From the NCBI RefSeq assembly GCF_029633865.1, contig NC_079213.1, positions 86,701,793-86,765,792 of the forward strand: a stretch of 64,000 nucleotides of DNA, read 5' to 3'. This stretch comes from Lampris incognitus (lineage: Eukaryota > Chordata > Actinopteri > Lampriformes > Lampridae). This document shows, piece by piece, positions 41,113-52,500 of this stretch (position 1 is its first letter; each line of letters begins with the position of its first letter). The notes beneath the pieces are model-generated. The model made no database searches, was not told the DNA's origin, and saw nothing but the letters and a program-made list of their open reading frames with translations. The translations under genes and the position numbers were made by a program.

Positions 41113-44100
41113 TGTGTGTACCAACCACAATCTGTTGGCCTGTTTGAGCTTTCTAACTGCACCCTATAGAGGCTTACATTCACAGCTGCCATATACTGCA
41201 AGTTGTCACCCTACTGTATTCATCATTTATCAGAATCATAACTAAAAACTGAGTTGTGTCAAGCATGGAAAATCCAACCCTTTTGACTCCCTGAACATTG
41301 ATGACCCACAAACGTACAGCAAAACGCATATCACAAACTTATGCCCAAAGAAAGTATATTTTTGCAAACTAGTGCCCACTATCAAGGTAGGTCTTAAGGT
41401 TTATGTTTCTCATGGGACCTAGCCATCAATGTCATTTGTTTGATTATGAAATTGTATTGTTTTCCAGTATAAAATATTCGTTCAAATGTCTATGCAAAGC
41501 CAAGCTGGTACTGAAATGGTTTTAGAAATAGCCCTTCCTTTATGCTTACCTGCATCTTTGTCATAGAGCAAATAAACAGCAATGACTATGTGTTCCCCTG
41601 TTATGGCACACTTAGACTAAGTGAATGCATTAGGCAATGAATGGAAAAAGACTGAAGTAATTTTGCCCAAATTTGAGTCATTAAACAGTAACTAGCAACT
41701 GGGTGTTTACAAAAAGTAAAATCATGAATTATTAGAGGACAGACTGAAAATGCAAAAGCGGTCATTTTTCATCTAGTTGTGGTGCTGCTGTGGCAGGAAT
41801 GGTGAGTCCTGTGGCACATGTCTGGGTCCCGCCTGATACTCAACAGCACAGGCTAGATGCACAGCGCCATCTGGTGGAAATTATTGTTTTTCAAAGAACA
41901 AGCAAAGATCCATCCCTGTACATACTTGCATTATTTTGTCACCCATCCTCAAATCTGCCACTTCAGCTGGTCCTCCTGGTGTTACCCTGGTTACGTAGAT
42001 ACCCTGTGGGGTACACAGACATGAACATTACCTCCTGTCTACAAAATCACCCAACCAACCTTCGGTAGGAAAAAAAACGAAACATTATTGAATACAATAA
42101 TTGAGACAATTAGCATTTAGAAATGCCAACTGTCATGTCTCCTGTGATGAAAATGTATCAACAAAATGAATTTAGACAAAGATGAAAAACTTGTTGGGGT
42201 TCACTGAATAGAAAAGGCATCTGGGAGTAAATAATTTTGAGCTGAGCTGTATTGCTCCTCTCCATGACACCAACTACCTGTGTCTGGTTTCTTCTTACCT
42301 AAGGCTATACTAGCTGCTGTGCTCAAGCCTGTCCCTCAATGCAACCTAACCTCACCAAACTACTGCTCAACTTTGGCTGCCAGTGAACATGGCATAATGA
42401 ACACAGCAAACAAAGGTAAAGCAAAAAAAAAAAAAAAAAAATCCATCCATCCATTATCCAAACCACTTATCTTGCTCTCAGGGTTGCGGGGATGCTGGAG
42501 CCTTTCTCAGCAGTCATTGGGCAACAGACACCCTGGACAGGCCACCAGGCCATCAAAGGGCCACAAAGCAAAACAAGCAAACAAAAAAATTTAGGTATTA
42601 TACAGTACCAGTCAAAGGTTTAGACACACTTCATCGAATGTTTCTCAAAATCTTGAAGTCGCTGGCTAGTTTTTAGTTTTTTTCCAAAACAATTTTGAAT
42701 TTAACAAAAAAAAGTTTTGAGATGCCCCCCACCCCAACAAGTTGTTTAATTTTTTCACTTTAGTGAAAGTTTGTTCAAATAAAGAAAACCCCTACTATGA
42801 GGAGTTGTGTCCAAACTTTTGACTGGTACCGTATATAGCTAAAATAACTGAAATCCTGGAAAAGCCTGCAAAGTCACATCTTTGACCTGCTGTTTCCCTG
42901 ACTGATGTGACCTACTGATTATTTGGATACATGCAGAATTCAGAATGAAATAGGCCAATGGTAGATTGTCTGTACTAGTAAAAAAAAAAAACGTTTGACC
43001 AGTGTACTAATGCATGCACATAAACACAAGTTCTGTTACACTTTTATGCATAAAGTAAGCAGACCAAGAGGATAATTTTACAGATTTTGCTTGATGAGCA
43101 CTTACCCCAAGTTACACACAAATTATTGAAGTATTGTGGGATGAACCACTTTACTTTAAAGGACTTTAAAGTACAGCAGTAAGTAGTCCCATTGATTTTC
43201 AACCTCAAGATGTAAAGTAACCTCATCAATCTTCAAATTTATATCTGGCCTACTGCCGACTAGGCCTGCGCAAAAAAAAAAAAAAATTGATACAGCTCAG
43301 TATTGCAATTTCTTTTTTCACGACACCATTGATTTTCCAGCCCCTCGTATCTTCTTCTTTCGGCTTGTTCCCTGTTTCTCAGGGGTCACCACAGAGGATT
43401 TTACAGTTTCCATCGGTACGCTGTGAGGGCACAGCACCAATGGTGGTCGTTCTTAACCTGAGCCTTGGCCGATCCAGTATAGTCTTGTCAATCCGCATAA
43501 TGATTTAGCAAAATTTTACATCGGATGCCCTTCCTGACACAACCACTAACCCTATGGACGGAGGCACAGGTAATGCGCTGGATGCCATCCCAGTAGTCAT
43601 GAACTTGTGCCCATGCCTGCAGCCCCTCGGATCGTTGTGTTAAAAAAAATTATTCATGTTTTTAACGTATTTCAGTTCAATTAAACAATAAGAATACTTA
43701 ATGTCCACTTTATTTTATGATGTTATGGCATCTACAATGCGGTTGAGTTCAGTGTGTTCTGTGACACAACAAGAATACTTAATATGCACACTATTTTCAC
43801 ATGATATGGCATCTACATTTCAGTTTAGTGACACAGTGTGCACTGTGCAATGCAAATAACATCCTAATAAATAGGAATGGAAATTTTGAATTAAATGGAG
43901 CTCTAGCGAAAATTCAGTCAGGAAGACTATCTCTTGCATGTATAGGCCTGTAGATATATTTCTTATTTTATCCTGCCATTCGCTCACACATGCCCCCTTG
44001 CTGTCATTGTCTGGGGCTGTTAACTGAGTTATCACCTGATCACGTCACCTGTTCTCATCTATCCAATAGCACAGCGACACACCTGCATGGTTAGCCTATC

Positions 44101-46929
44101 ATTTTGCTATCTTTTTTAAATACGTTTTTCACTCCACCTTTAGGCATTCGTGCTGCAGTTATACACACACACACATCGGTCATTGTGTAGGTCGTGCATG
44201 GCGAGTTTACACTGCTTTTTTTGCTAAACTCATTGAGCAGTCATCTTATTTTCTGAGGTCAGACTCAGAAACTGATCTGATCAATGCTGAATTATTTGAA
44301 ATGGCTTCTATTGCATCGGCGGCAACACAGCACAGTACTTGGATTGCAGCTTGGCAAGGAGAATCAGGTTCAGAAATTCTGGATATGTTAAAGGCCCAGG
44401 GTACTACTCCGGTTCTGGGGTTGGATCTCTCACAGCTTTGGTTAACAAAGTGGTTTGCAAAACACCAGTTCGGGAGGAACCCCCTGAAACCTCTGGCTCT
44501 ACAGTAGCTCCTGGTTGCAAACACACAAAGAAAACTCATCGTGTAGCTCCTCAAGGCAAGCAAAAGAATGTCTCTGCCAGCTATGTGCATCCTGATCAAC
44601 TAAATGCTGCCATTCATCCATCAGATAATGCCCTCAAATCAACTCTCCAGTCTCTGTTAATTAGTATTCATGCAATTGATGCTCACCTCCAGAGTCTGGA
44701 GAACAACCAAACCTCATCCTCTTCCTTTACAATGCTTGTTGCCTCGAAAACCCCTTTGATTCATGCATTGCACCTGTTCCTAAGCCATCAACTTCCACCA
44801 CAAGTGCCCCAGTTATGCCACAGCACTCACTGGCCTCTGCTCCATACAGCTGGGCGGTATACCAGTGGAATTGGCAGACAGGAAGAGTAGGCATATACAC
44901 ATTTTCAAGTTGCACTACAAAAATATTATTATACTGTGATACATCACATTCAACTTTATTTTCATATGCATTTAGAATACAATTAAATTCTTGTGCTTTG
45001 ACTCTCTGCCTTAACACAAGGACACCCCCCCCAAAAAAATAAAACAAAAACAAAACAGACTATATACACAGTGAATTTGTACATTATATACACAATATAC
45101 ATTACATATGAATTCACTGTGTACATAGTCTGTTTTTTATATATAGTAATATATACCATTACTGTATGAAAGCCTTTAACAAAATGAATAAGTTTTTGGC
45201 TATTTTGCCCACCACTAAACACACAAACACACACCTTGTCAGTCTTATCTTCAGAGAAAGGGTTTTGTCCAGGATCTTGGTCTATGCCTCCTCCAATACT
45301 GAATCCCAGGATCAAGTGTTCTCCCTGCCGAAGCTTGTGGATTTCAATCCTTTGCTTTTGAGTAGAAGGAAAAAAAAACATTTATTTTATACTGCAACTA
45401 ACCAACTTCACCACACAGATTGACCCCCCAACCACATTCCATCCAACTTTGTCTATCAAGGAAAACTTAACGTTCCCACATGTCAAATGATGAGAGGTAC
45501 TAGCTTATCTTATGTAGTGCGTCACTCTGAGTATGTTTCTGTACCAAGGTCACCAAAACAAATAACATGCATGTCTTTGGACTATGAGAGGAACCCATGA
45601 GTGTACAGATGAAAGCAATGATATGGGATGAACTAGCAAATGTAAACAGTTGGACTGGCATTAAACCCAGGACCCTCTTGCTATGAGACAAACCATTATG
45701 CAGACTTGTACTCTGTTTTTTTAAAGGCTAGTGAAAACTGATTTATTTTTCATCAAAAACTTTGATTAAAGTGCATCAAAGTCTTATTCTTATTCTCAAC
45801 TTAAAAGATTTGCATTAAGTGTAACCGATGTCCTTATCATTCAAAACCATACATCCTTTAATAGTACTACTCTATCGAGAATAGAGACCTTTTAACAGTG
45901 TGGCTATCTATCTGGAATCCGACTAGCGGCTGAACCAGATGGATGGAAGAATCTGACACTGGACGGGACACAAAGAGTGCCTCTGTGTCTCATGGTGAAT
46001 AACCAGACTGACTCTCAGCGGTGTGACTGATAACTAGAGGCGCGTGCGTGTGTGTGTGTGTGTGTTGAGAGCTTTGTAGTGACTGAGTCAATAAGTCAGC
46101 GACTTGCCACGCTGTCCAGTTTCGTTATCCCAGTTAAAAACCCAGTTAAAAAGGCATCTTATGCTGACTACTCTCCAACTAATACTTTTTAAAGTATTTC
46201 CAAAAATCCTTTGGACACCCAATAACACAGCGTTAGAGGATAGGTCGATTTCTTTGTGAACAAGAAAGTAAGTTGCTGATTGTTTAACGATTAAAACCCT
46301 CTTTTGTGCACACTATTTCCTCTCTAAAGCTTATAATGCTTGTTTTGAAGGTGTACTGCATCTAATAGGAAAACTACTGCGCTAAAGCTGGCCGGTGGTG
46401 GTACAGTAAGGTAAAGCACACTGAAGGTACTCTTGGATCAATGCTAGCAAGCAGAGTGAATGAAGGGGCTACCACGCCCATCGTCTACCTGTGTTAAAAT
46501 CCTCCGGCCAGCACAACTCGGTTAATGTCAAATGTCGATCGTACAAATGTACATTTACCAACACTTGAAAACAAAATTCTATAGCTACTTCACACGCCTT
46601 TTCATTGCCGTTGCCATTGCTGTTTTTCCACAGTTAGTCATACCTTAGCCAGCTAACATTTTGCGACACTAATGTCCGTCTGTTCAGCCACGGAAAAGTA
46701 AACTGTATAATCTACATTTACTGTTGACTATTAATTACTTACTACCGGCTTCATTCGAGAACACTAAAACGAGCTTCAATGTGCCCGTAAGAGAGTCGAG
46801 TTACATTGCCGATGCCGTTCATTGTTAGGCCTGAAGTTTAAACAATGGAGTCCAATCGAATAACAGACACTCCCGACTCTCAAAACTTACCACAACCGCG
46901 GTCACTGGCTGTCCTGGGACAAAATACAT
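40587..46929 (-). CDS. tax1bp3: Tax1-binding protein 3 (TIP-1), single PDZ domain protein, 4 coding exons
   Basis: Small cytosolic protein that is almost entirely one PDZ domain; the family binds C-terminal PDZ ligands (beta-catenin, Kir channels, rhotekin) and acts as a competitive inhibitor of scaffold PDZ binding. Exons on minus: 46891-46929 (MYFVPGQPVTAVV), 45235-45354 (QRIEIHKLRQGEHLILGF..., with the ILGF carboxylate-binding loop), 41926-42003 (GIYVTRVTPGGPAEVADL...) and 40587-40736 (VNGWDMTMVTHDQARKRL..., with the alpha-B histidine). All junctions are phase 0 with GT/AG. The total is 128 aa versus 124 in human, with the four extra residues at the C-terminus. Long introns carry SINE, Tc1-MITE and microsatellite sequence. 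It appears intact. Confidence 0.95.
41015..41110. repeat. (AC)48 microsatellite in tax1bp3 intron 3
   Basis: 96 bp of uninterrupted AC. Apparent long open frames here (poly-TH or poly-VC) come only from the repeat. Confidence 0.97.
41864..41877 (-). promoter_or_regulatory. Candidate CTCF-type site in tax1bp3 intron 3
   Basis: gcgccatctggtgg, read on minus as ccaccagatggcgc, fits the core CTCF consensus CCASYAGRKGGCRS at every position. Single-motif evidence only. Confidence 0.4.
42441..42560 (-). repeat. SINE fragment (CATCCAT tail half)
   Basis: catccatccattatccaaac followed by ggttgcggggatgctggagc matches the SINE at 9864; the head is missing. A poly-A run precedes it. Confidence 0.65.
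42605..42834. mobile_element. Tc1/mariner-type MITE
   Basis: The inverted ends cagtaccagtcaaaggttta and (right end, reverse strand) cggtaccagtcaaaagtttg are flanked by TA. About 230 bp, no coding capacity. It lies in tax1bp3 intron 2. Confidence 0.7.
43322..43640. repeat. Dispersed retroposon-like repeat
   Basis: It contains ctttcggcttgttccctg, gccttggccgatccagta and tcggatgcccttcctgacac, phrases of a widespread fish interspersed repeat. Family and ends are not assigned. Confidence 0.45.
44301..44890 (+). other. Overlapping unrecognised open frames in tax1bp3 intron 2
   Basis: 44301-44507 starts MASIASAATQHSTWIAAW and 44339-44890 overlaps it in another frame (183 aa; a later stretch reads SYVHPDQLNAAIHPSDNAL). 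Together they look like a frameshifted retroelement coding piece (gag-like is a guess). Not recognised. Confidence 0.25.
45050..45138. repeat. Inverted repeat in tax1bp3 intron 2
   Basis: aaacagactatatacacagt and, at the other side, acactgtgtacatagtctgt-type sequence form arms of about 26 bp with one mismatch and a short AT-rich loop. Confidence 0.7.
45567..45695 (-). repeat. Degraded SINE head fragment
   Basis: atgtctttggactatgagag and aaacccaggaccctcttgct match the head half of the SINE at 9864-10235. It lies in tax1bp3 intron 1. Confidence 0.5.
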
Positions 46930-47123
46930 GGTCTATAGGGTCTTGAATAATGCAGTCTCCTGTGAAATGAGTGTCCCTGACAGTGTTACAAGATACAAGA
47001 TAACTTATCGACCATGAGTAACAACAGCCCCCCCTTTTTTTTTAAACAACAGCCCTTATTCCTGGCATCTGCTGCGATGGTGACGTCACCCTAAGGAGCG
47101 TCTACTCCCCATGGAGTAGACGC
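46930..47123 (-). promoter_or_regulatory. tax1bp3 proximal promoter with full CRE
   Basis: The palindromic CRE tgacgtca at 47081-47088 lies about 150 bp upstream of the tax1bp3 ATG. Next to it an 11-bp perfect hairpin gcgtctactcc/ggagtagacgc (47098-47123, loop ccat) and cgcgcgcg sequence suggest a CpG-rich start region. CREB/ATF control is inferred from the motif only. Confidence 0.5.
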
Positions 47124-49079
47124 GCGCGTTATATTGTACGGCGTAGCCAGGAAGGCGGTGGCGTGTAGGCTGTGCGTCAAACACATAACACCACTTTGCG
47201 TCACCGTGAACGCTCCGCCCATTTGTCATACGTTGGGTATCAATACGAGCTCTTCATGGCATTAGGGCTCTTAGTCCTGGGACAAGGTTGGGTGTGTTCC
47301 ATACATGGGGTTTGGCCCCTCTTTAACACGTAACAGTTAGTATGGTCTCACTGTGTAACGCGTTTAATGACGCTTTGGAATAGGGCTGAACGATTTGGGA
47401 AAATAATCTAATTTCGATTTTTTTAGACCAATATTGCGATTGCAATTTAGTATGCGATGTTTTTTTCAAAGTTAGAGTTCACGTCATCTTCTGTGTTATC
47501 CACTAAAACACAGCAGTAAATCATTTTATAGTATGCCCAACACAACATTCAACATATAAACTGCTTTCCTGTAGGCCAGGCCTACGTAGGGTTGCCAACC
47601 GTCCCTTAAAATACGGAATCGTCCCGTATTTGGAAACTAGAAGACGTCTCCCTTATTGAATTGATAAGGGACGCACTTTGTTCCGTATTTTTGAGAATCA
47701 ATGTCAGACCGGGGTGCAGCGCTGCGTCAGTGTTACTGCTACAAGAATGCGGATGAAAAACGCTGTCAGTGTTGCTATGAGAATGCGCCTCTCATTGACC
47801 AATGAGAAGCGCCGCCAGTGTTGCTACGACACGCCTGTGGCCTGCCCCTTCCCGAGACGCGAGTTTCAAAAACATGGTTAACGTTATAGTGCGGTATGCT
47901 ATGTCAAAAAAACAGCTCCCGTAGGATTTTGTGCCAAAATTGATTTTTTTTGTGCTGTTTTGGCTTCTATAGGGACCAAACTAACAGAAAATGAAGGGTG
48001 CCAAATTTTCTGACCCCCACCCCCAATTCTGGGGGGCCATCTATTTTGGGACCTCCCAGAACAGTAAAATAGAAGTCCGCCTGGGACTACTCTTACTAAA
48101 ATGGCTGTAGAATTGTTATGCTTCAGTTGTATAAAACCAAATTTGGAGGAGATGCAGTTGAGAAGTTGTAGAACAGATCCAAATATCTGTGGCCTGCTGG
48201 TAAATGGTATTACTGATGTTATTCACACTCAAATTGTAAGTTTTGTTTAGGCGAACCTAACAAATTGAATTTCTGCTGTAGTTTATCTGCAGTCCTTCTG
48301 TCCTGGTGGATGGTACAACTAAACTTCCACTTGAAGTACATTTTTCCAGGTGTTACCTATACATAGACACCAGAATTGTGCATCTGGGCCCTGTACTTGC
48401 GGAGGTATTAATGAATTATTTTGGGCATGTAATTTCGGGCGAAAATTCAAAAAAATTGCCTGGGGCTGAAGTGGTTTTTAATGTCCAATTTTTATAATAT
48501 TATAGTTGTTTTGTAGGTTTTAAAATATTCTGAGTTGAATTATAACACTATTAAAACAGCTAGAAGAGTATTTGTCTGACTTTTGGTTCCTTACCTGGGA
48601 CACCCCGGACTGACCCTTGTGCCTATCCCATTCATCATTACTCTCCTCTTTCCACTCCTGCTCTTTTCTTGGCCAATATAACTTTTACAATTATTTTTCA
48701 TGGGCATCCAGTGACAATTAATACTTTACTGAAGGTGTTGACCACTCTGAAAGACATTCCTGTTCTGACTCTGAAAAAATAAGGGTTGAAATGTGGCCAT
48801 TGTAGCATAATCCTTGTTAATTTGGTTCATTTCAAACAGGTGAGATCATAATTAAAGCACAGCTGTGTTTGTAGCTGACTGAAAACAAAAAAGAACAGTA
48901 CTCAAGATAAAATAAAATAAAAATAGGCCAATACGAAAACAACAACAACAAAACAAACAAACACCACAATAGATTTGAAGAGTCAACATTTTGAGATTCA
49001 CATTCATGGAATTGCTGAAAGCAACTACCTGGTAAGTGATACTTTTATTTTAATTTTTTATCATTCAGGTGAAATTTAA

Positions 49080-49530
49080 AACAAGCCTGAAAGATTTATA
49101 AGCCAATGTTTACACATATTTTGACATATATTTACATTGTTTTCCCATTATTAGGTCTAATCTTTCAGTCTGACATGCCCTGATCCAACAATTTTGGACT
49201 ACTAACAGTAAGCTAAGGTGGGCTAAATTTAAACCATGCCCGCTAGATTTAAAAGCCAACATTTGCACATATTTATACTTACATTGTTTTCCCATCATTA
49301 GGTTTCATCTGTCTGGCATGCACAGATCCGACAACCTACAACAACGAACTAGAAAGCTAAGCTAAACAGTAAGCTAAGGTGGGCTGAGGAATGATCTGGT
49401 AAATGTGTCATATTTTTCTGATGAAATTTAAACCAAGCCTTCTAATTCAAATATACGTATATTTACATTGTTTTCCCATCATTAGGTTTCATCTGTCTGG
49501 CATCCAACAAATTGGACAACTTGTGAGCTA
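49080..49530 (+). repeat. Three diverged tandem units upstream of the nuclease/CXC gene
   Basis: Each unit of about 150-200 bp has ttacattgttttcccat(c/t)attagg followed by tctgtctggcat-like sequence and gctaaggtggg. The last unit runs directly into the ATG at 49554. Confidence 0.7.
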
Positions 49531-49553
49531 AGGTGGGATGAGATCTGGTCAAT

Positions 49554-52500
49554 ATGGCAGAGGAATGCAACATTTGTGTGATCTGCAAAGAAGGTGCCAC
49601 CCCTGGCAAGCGACTAGTTAAAAATCCAGCCATGATTGATGACCTACTGCAGGCTTGCAGGGACAGAGTTTCTTTAGGTCAAAGTGATTTTGAGGAACTT
49701 TTCGACTACTTATCTGGCCTAAATGACGGGGAACTGAAATTGGTTCATTATCAGAGTGAGTGTCGAAAATCTATTGTAAACAAGAATAAAATTGACCGTC
49801 TCAAGGCTAACCAATCCCGACCTCAGTCACCTGTCTGTTCTAGAAGAGGACCTGGGCACCCTTCAATTACTACAGGATCTGTTAGACCTAAATGGTCGAA
49901 ATCTGTCCCAAAGGAGCAAGTGTGTTTATTCTCACCTTGTGACTTTTGTTCCAAGGGTGATTCAGAGCCACTGCACTGTGTTCTTTCTGATGCAATGGAT
50001 GAAACGCTTCTTGAAATAAAGCAGCAGACCCAAGATGACCAAGTAAGAATCTGTGTAGCAGACCTAATGGATGCTGGTGACGCTTCAGCTCTTGAAAAGT
50101 ACTATCACAGGGATTGCTTGCGGAATGCAAAACGTACCACAACAATAAAGAAAGATCATGATAATGAATCACTCATTCGCTCTTTATGTGACGAACAGTT
50201 AATCCTTGCCATTCAAAATACCGTCACAGACGATGTTACTCTTGACATGGCTCAGGTCAATGATGCTTACTTGTTGATCCTGAAAAGATATCCCATGGAT
50301 GTCTTTGAGACTACAAACTATCGCAAGCATCTGAAAAAGATCATTGGTGAGCGACTTCCAGATGTCCAGTTCGTAAGCTCACTGCAATGAAATGAGCCAG
50401 ACAAGCTTGTTAAATCAACTGTAGTTAGCAAAGCTATTGATTGCAGTATTTCCACTATGAATGATGGTCAGGTTATTGGCAACCTGAAGAAAGTTGCTAA
50501 CCTACTGCGGGCAGAGATCATGCAAAAGCGCAGCTGGTCATTTGCCGGGATATTTGATAACTTTAAGAATCCCTCTTTACTCCAATTCTTCCTAAGTCAC
50601 CTCCTCTTTGGCAGTCATGTTGTCAAAGTGTTTGGAATGCGGGATGAAGAAGTAGACAAACTGTTGATGTTGCATGCCAGTTTCTAGTACAGAACACTCG
50701 CACTGATCGTCAGGTGAAACATCAGCCAAAGAAAGATGATGCCTTTCGGCAAAATGTCCAAACACCCCTCTCAATCGGACTGCCCCTTGCTATCCACTCT
50801 AGCGTGCGTGACAAAATCCTTGTCCAGAACCTCTCAGATGTCTACATTGGAAGTGACTACTTGAAGATCCTTGACTTAGAAAAAAGTGTGGAGCAGTCTG
50901 TTCTTCAACGAATGAAGGATACTGGCGGATTTTGTCTCCCTGACTTTGTGAAGAAGGGTGTGAACATCTGGTTTGCTATTGACAATATTGATCTTTTGGA
51001 AGACACAGCCACTGGGCAAGAAACCTTCCATGGCACAGTGGTTGTAATCAACCAGCAGGATGAAGATGGAGACCTGATGAACCAACCACTTGTTATAACA
51101 GAAAAACCTCTCACGGCATCACCTCTGGCATTTGATATAAACTTGCTGCAGGAGCCAATGATCAAAACCACTCCATTGAGATTTGAGTCTGTGATAGGAA
51201 ACTGAAACAATCTCATTTCCCAAGACTTCACTCACACCTGGGCATTCACAAACTACCTTGCAACTGATGATAACAGGGGGGCAACCTCAACTGAACCGCA
51301 GCTGGCAAGCAAACAGGCCCAGAACAGTGAAGAAGAGAGAAGCCATGCTGAATCTAATAACGACAGAAATCAAGATGACTCTACTGTGTCGATCAAAGAA
51401 CAAAGGCGTAAATCAGTGAAATTGAAGAAGGAAGATGTGACGCCAACTTGGGCTGCAACTAAATCTCTACTGTTATCTCAGTCCTCTAACAGTTGCACCT
51501 CAACAAACACACGGGTGATTGCTCCACTGTTTAAGACCTTGCCAACAGATTATGCTACCCTCTATACCGCTTTGAAGTTAACCCAGAGTATCTCTGCCAC
51601 TGTCATTGGCCCTCACAGAAAAACACTGACAACTCTAGATCTTGACCTTTACTCCCGTGCATTGAAGATTCAGCAGTCAGTTGGAAACACCAACTGGATC
51701 CTAAGAGCTGGAACTCTTCACATTGCATTTGCTGTGTTGCATGGTCTAGGTAAAACAGTTGATGGAAGTGGCCTTGACATATGTGCTATTGAAAGTGGTG
51801 CATACACATCAGCAGCTCTTCGTGGTATCTTTGGTGGCAAAGTTTACAAATGAGGCCTTGAGTACCACATCACTACGAGCCTTGCAATTTTGATGTTGCG
51901 ATTTGATGCCATCTTGTCAAAACTTCCAAATTGTCCAATTCAGATGCAATGCATTGCTCTCAAGGACAAACTCCATGAACGTAACCCACTGATGGTAGAG
52001 ATATTTGAAGAAATCCAATCCTGGTACACAGAAAATGTCAAGCCACTCGAAGATGAAAAAGACATTGGTGAGTTCACTCAATTCTTAACCCAGTATCTTC
52101 ACCAGGTAGAGAGTCTTCTTAATCTCATCAGCTCTTGCCGCTCAGGTGACTGGGAGGGATACTTGTCTTCATTAGAGAATCGCATCAAGTATTTCTTTGC
52201 TCATGATCTCCTCAACTATGCCCGCTTGATGCCAATCAATCTTGCTCAAATGAATGCTGTTGAAAAAGATGACCCAGAAACATGGGATGCACTGAAGTCT
52301 GGTGCATTTGTGGTGGCAAAGTCAGAGATACCCTTTACTCATCTCTTCACTGATCAAGCCCTCGAGCAGGAAATCAAGAAGCTAAAGGGACATGGTGGGA
52401 TGGTAGGACTCAGTAGAGATGAAGCAGCTCTGGACCGGCTGATCATTGCCACACCTAATCTTGCTGATCTAGTGAATCAGTACCTCAAGAGCTTCCCAAA

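Noticed and set aside
40928-41245. Open frames with long TH or VC runs
   Set aside because: They are translations of the (AC)48 microsatellite in an intron of tax1bp3.
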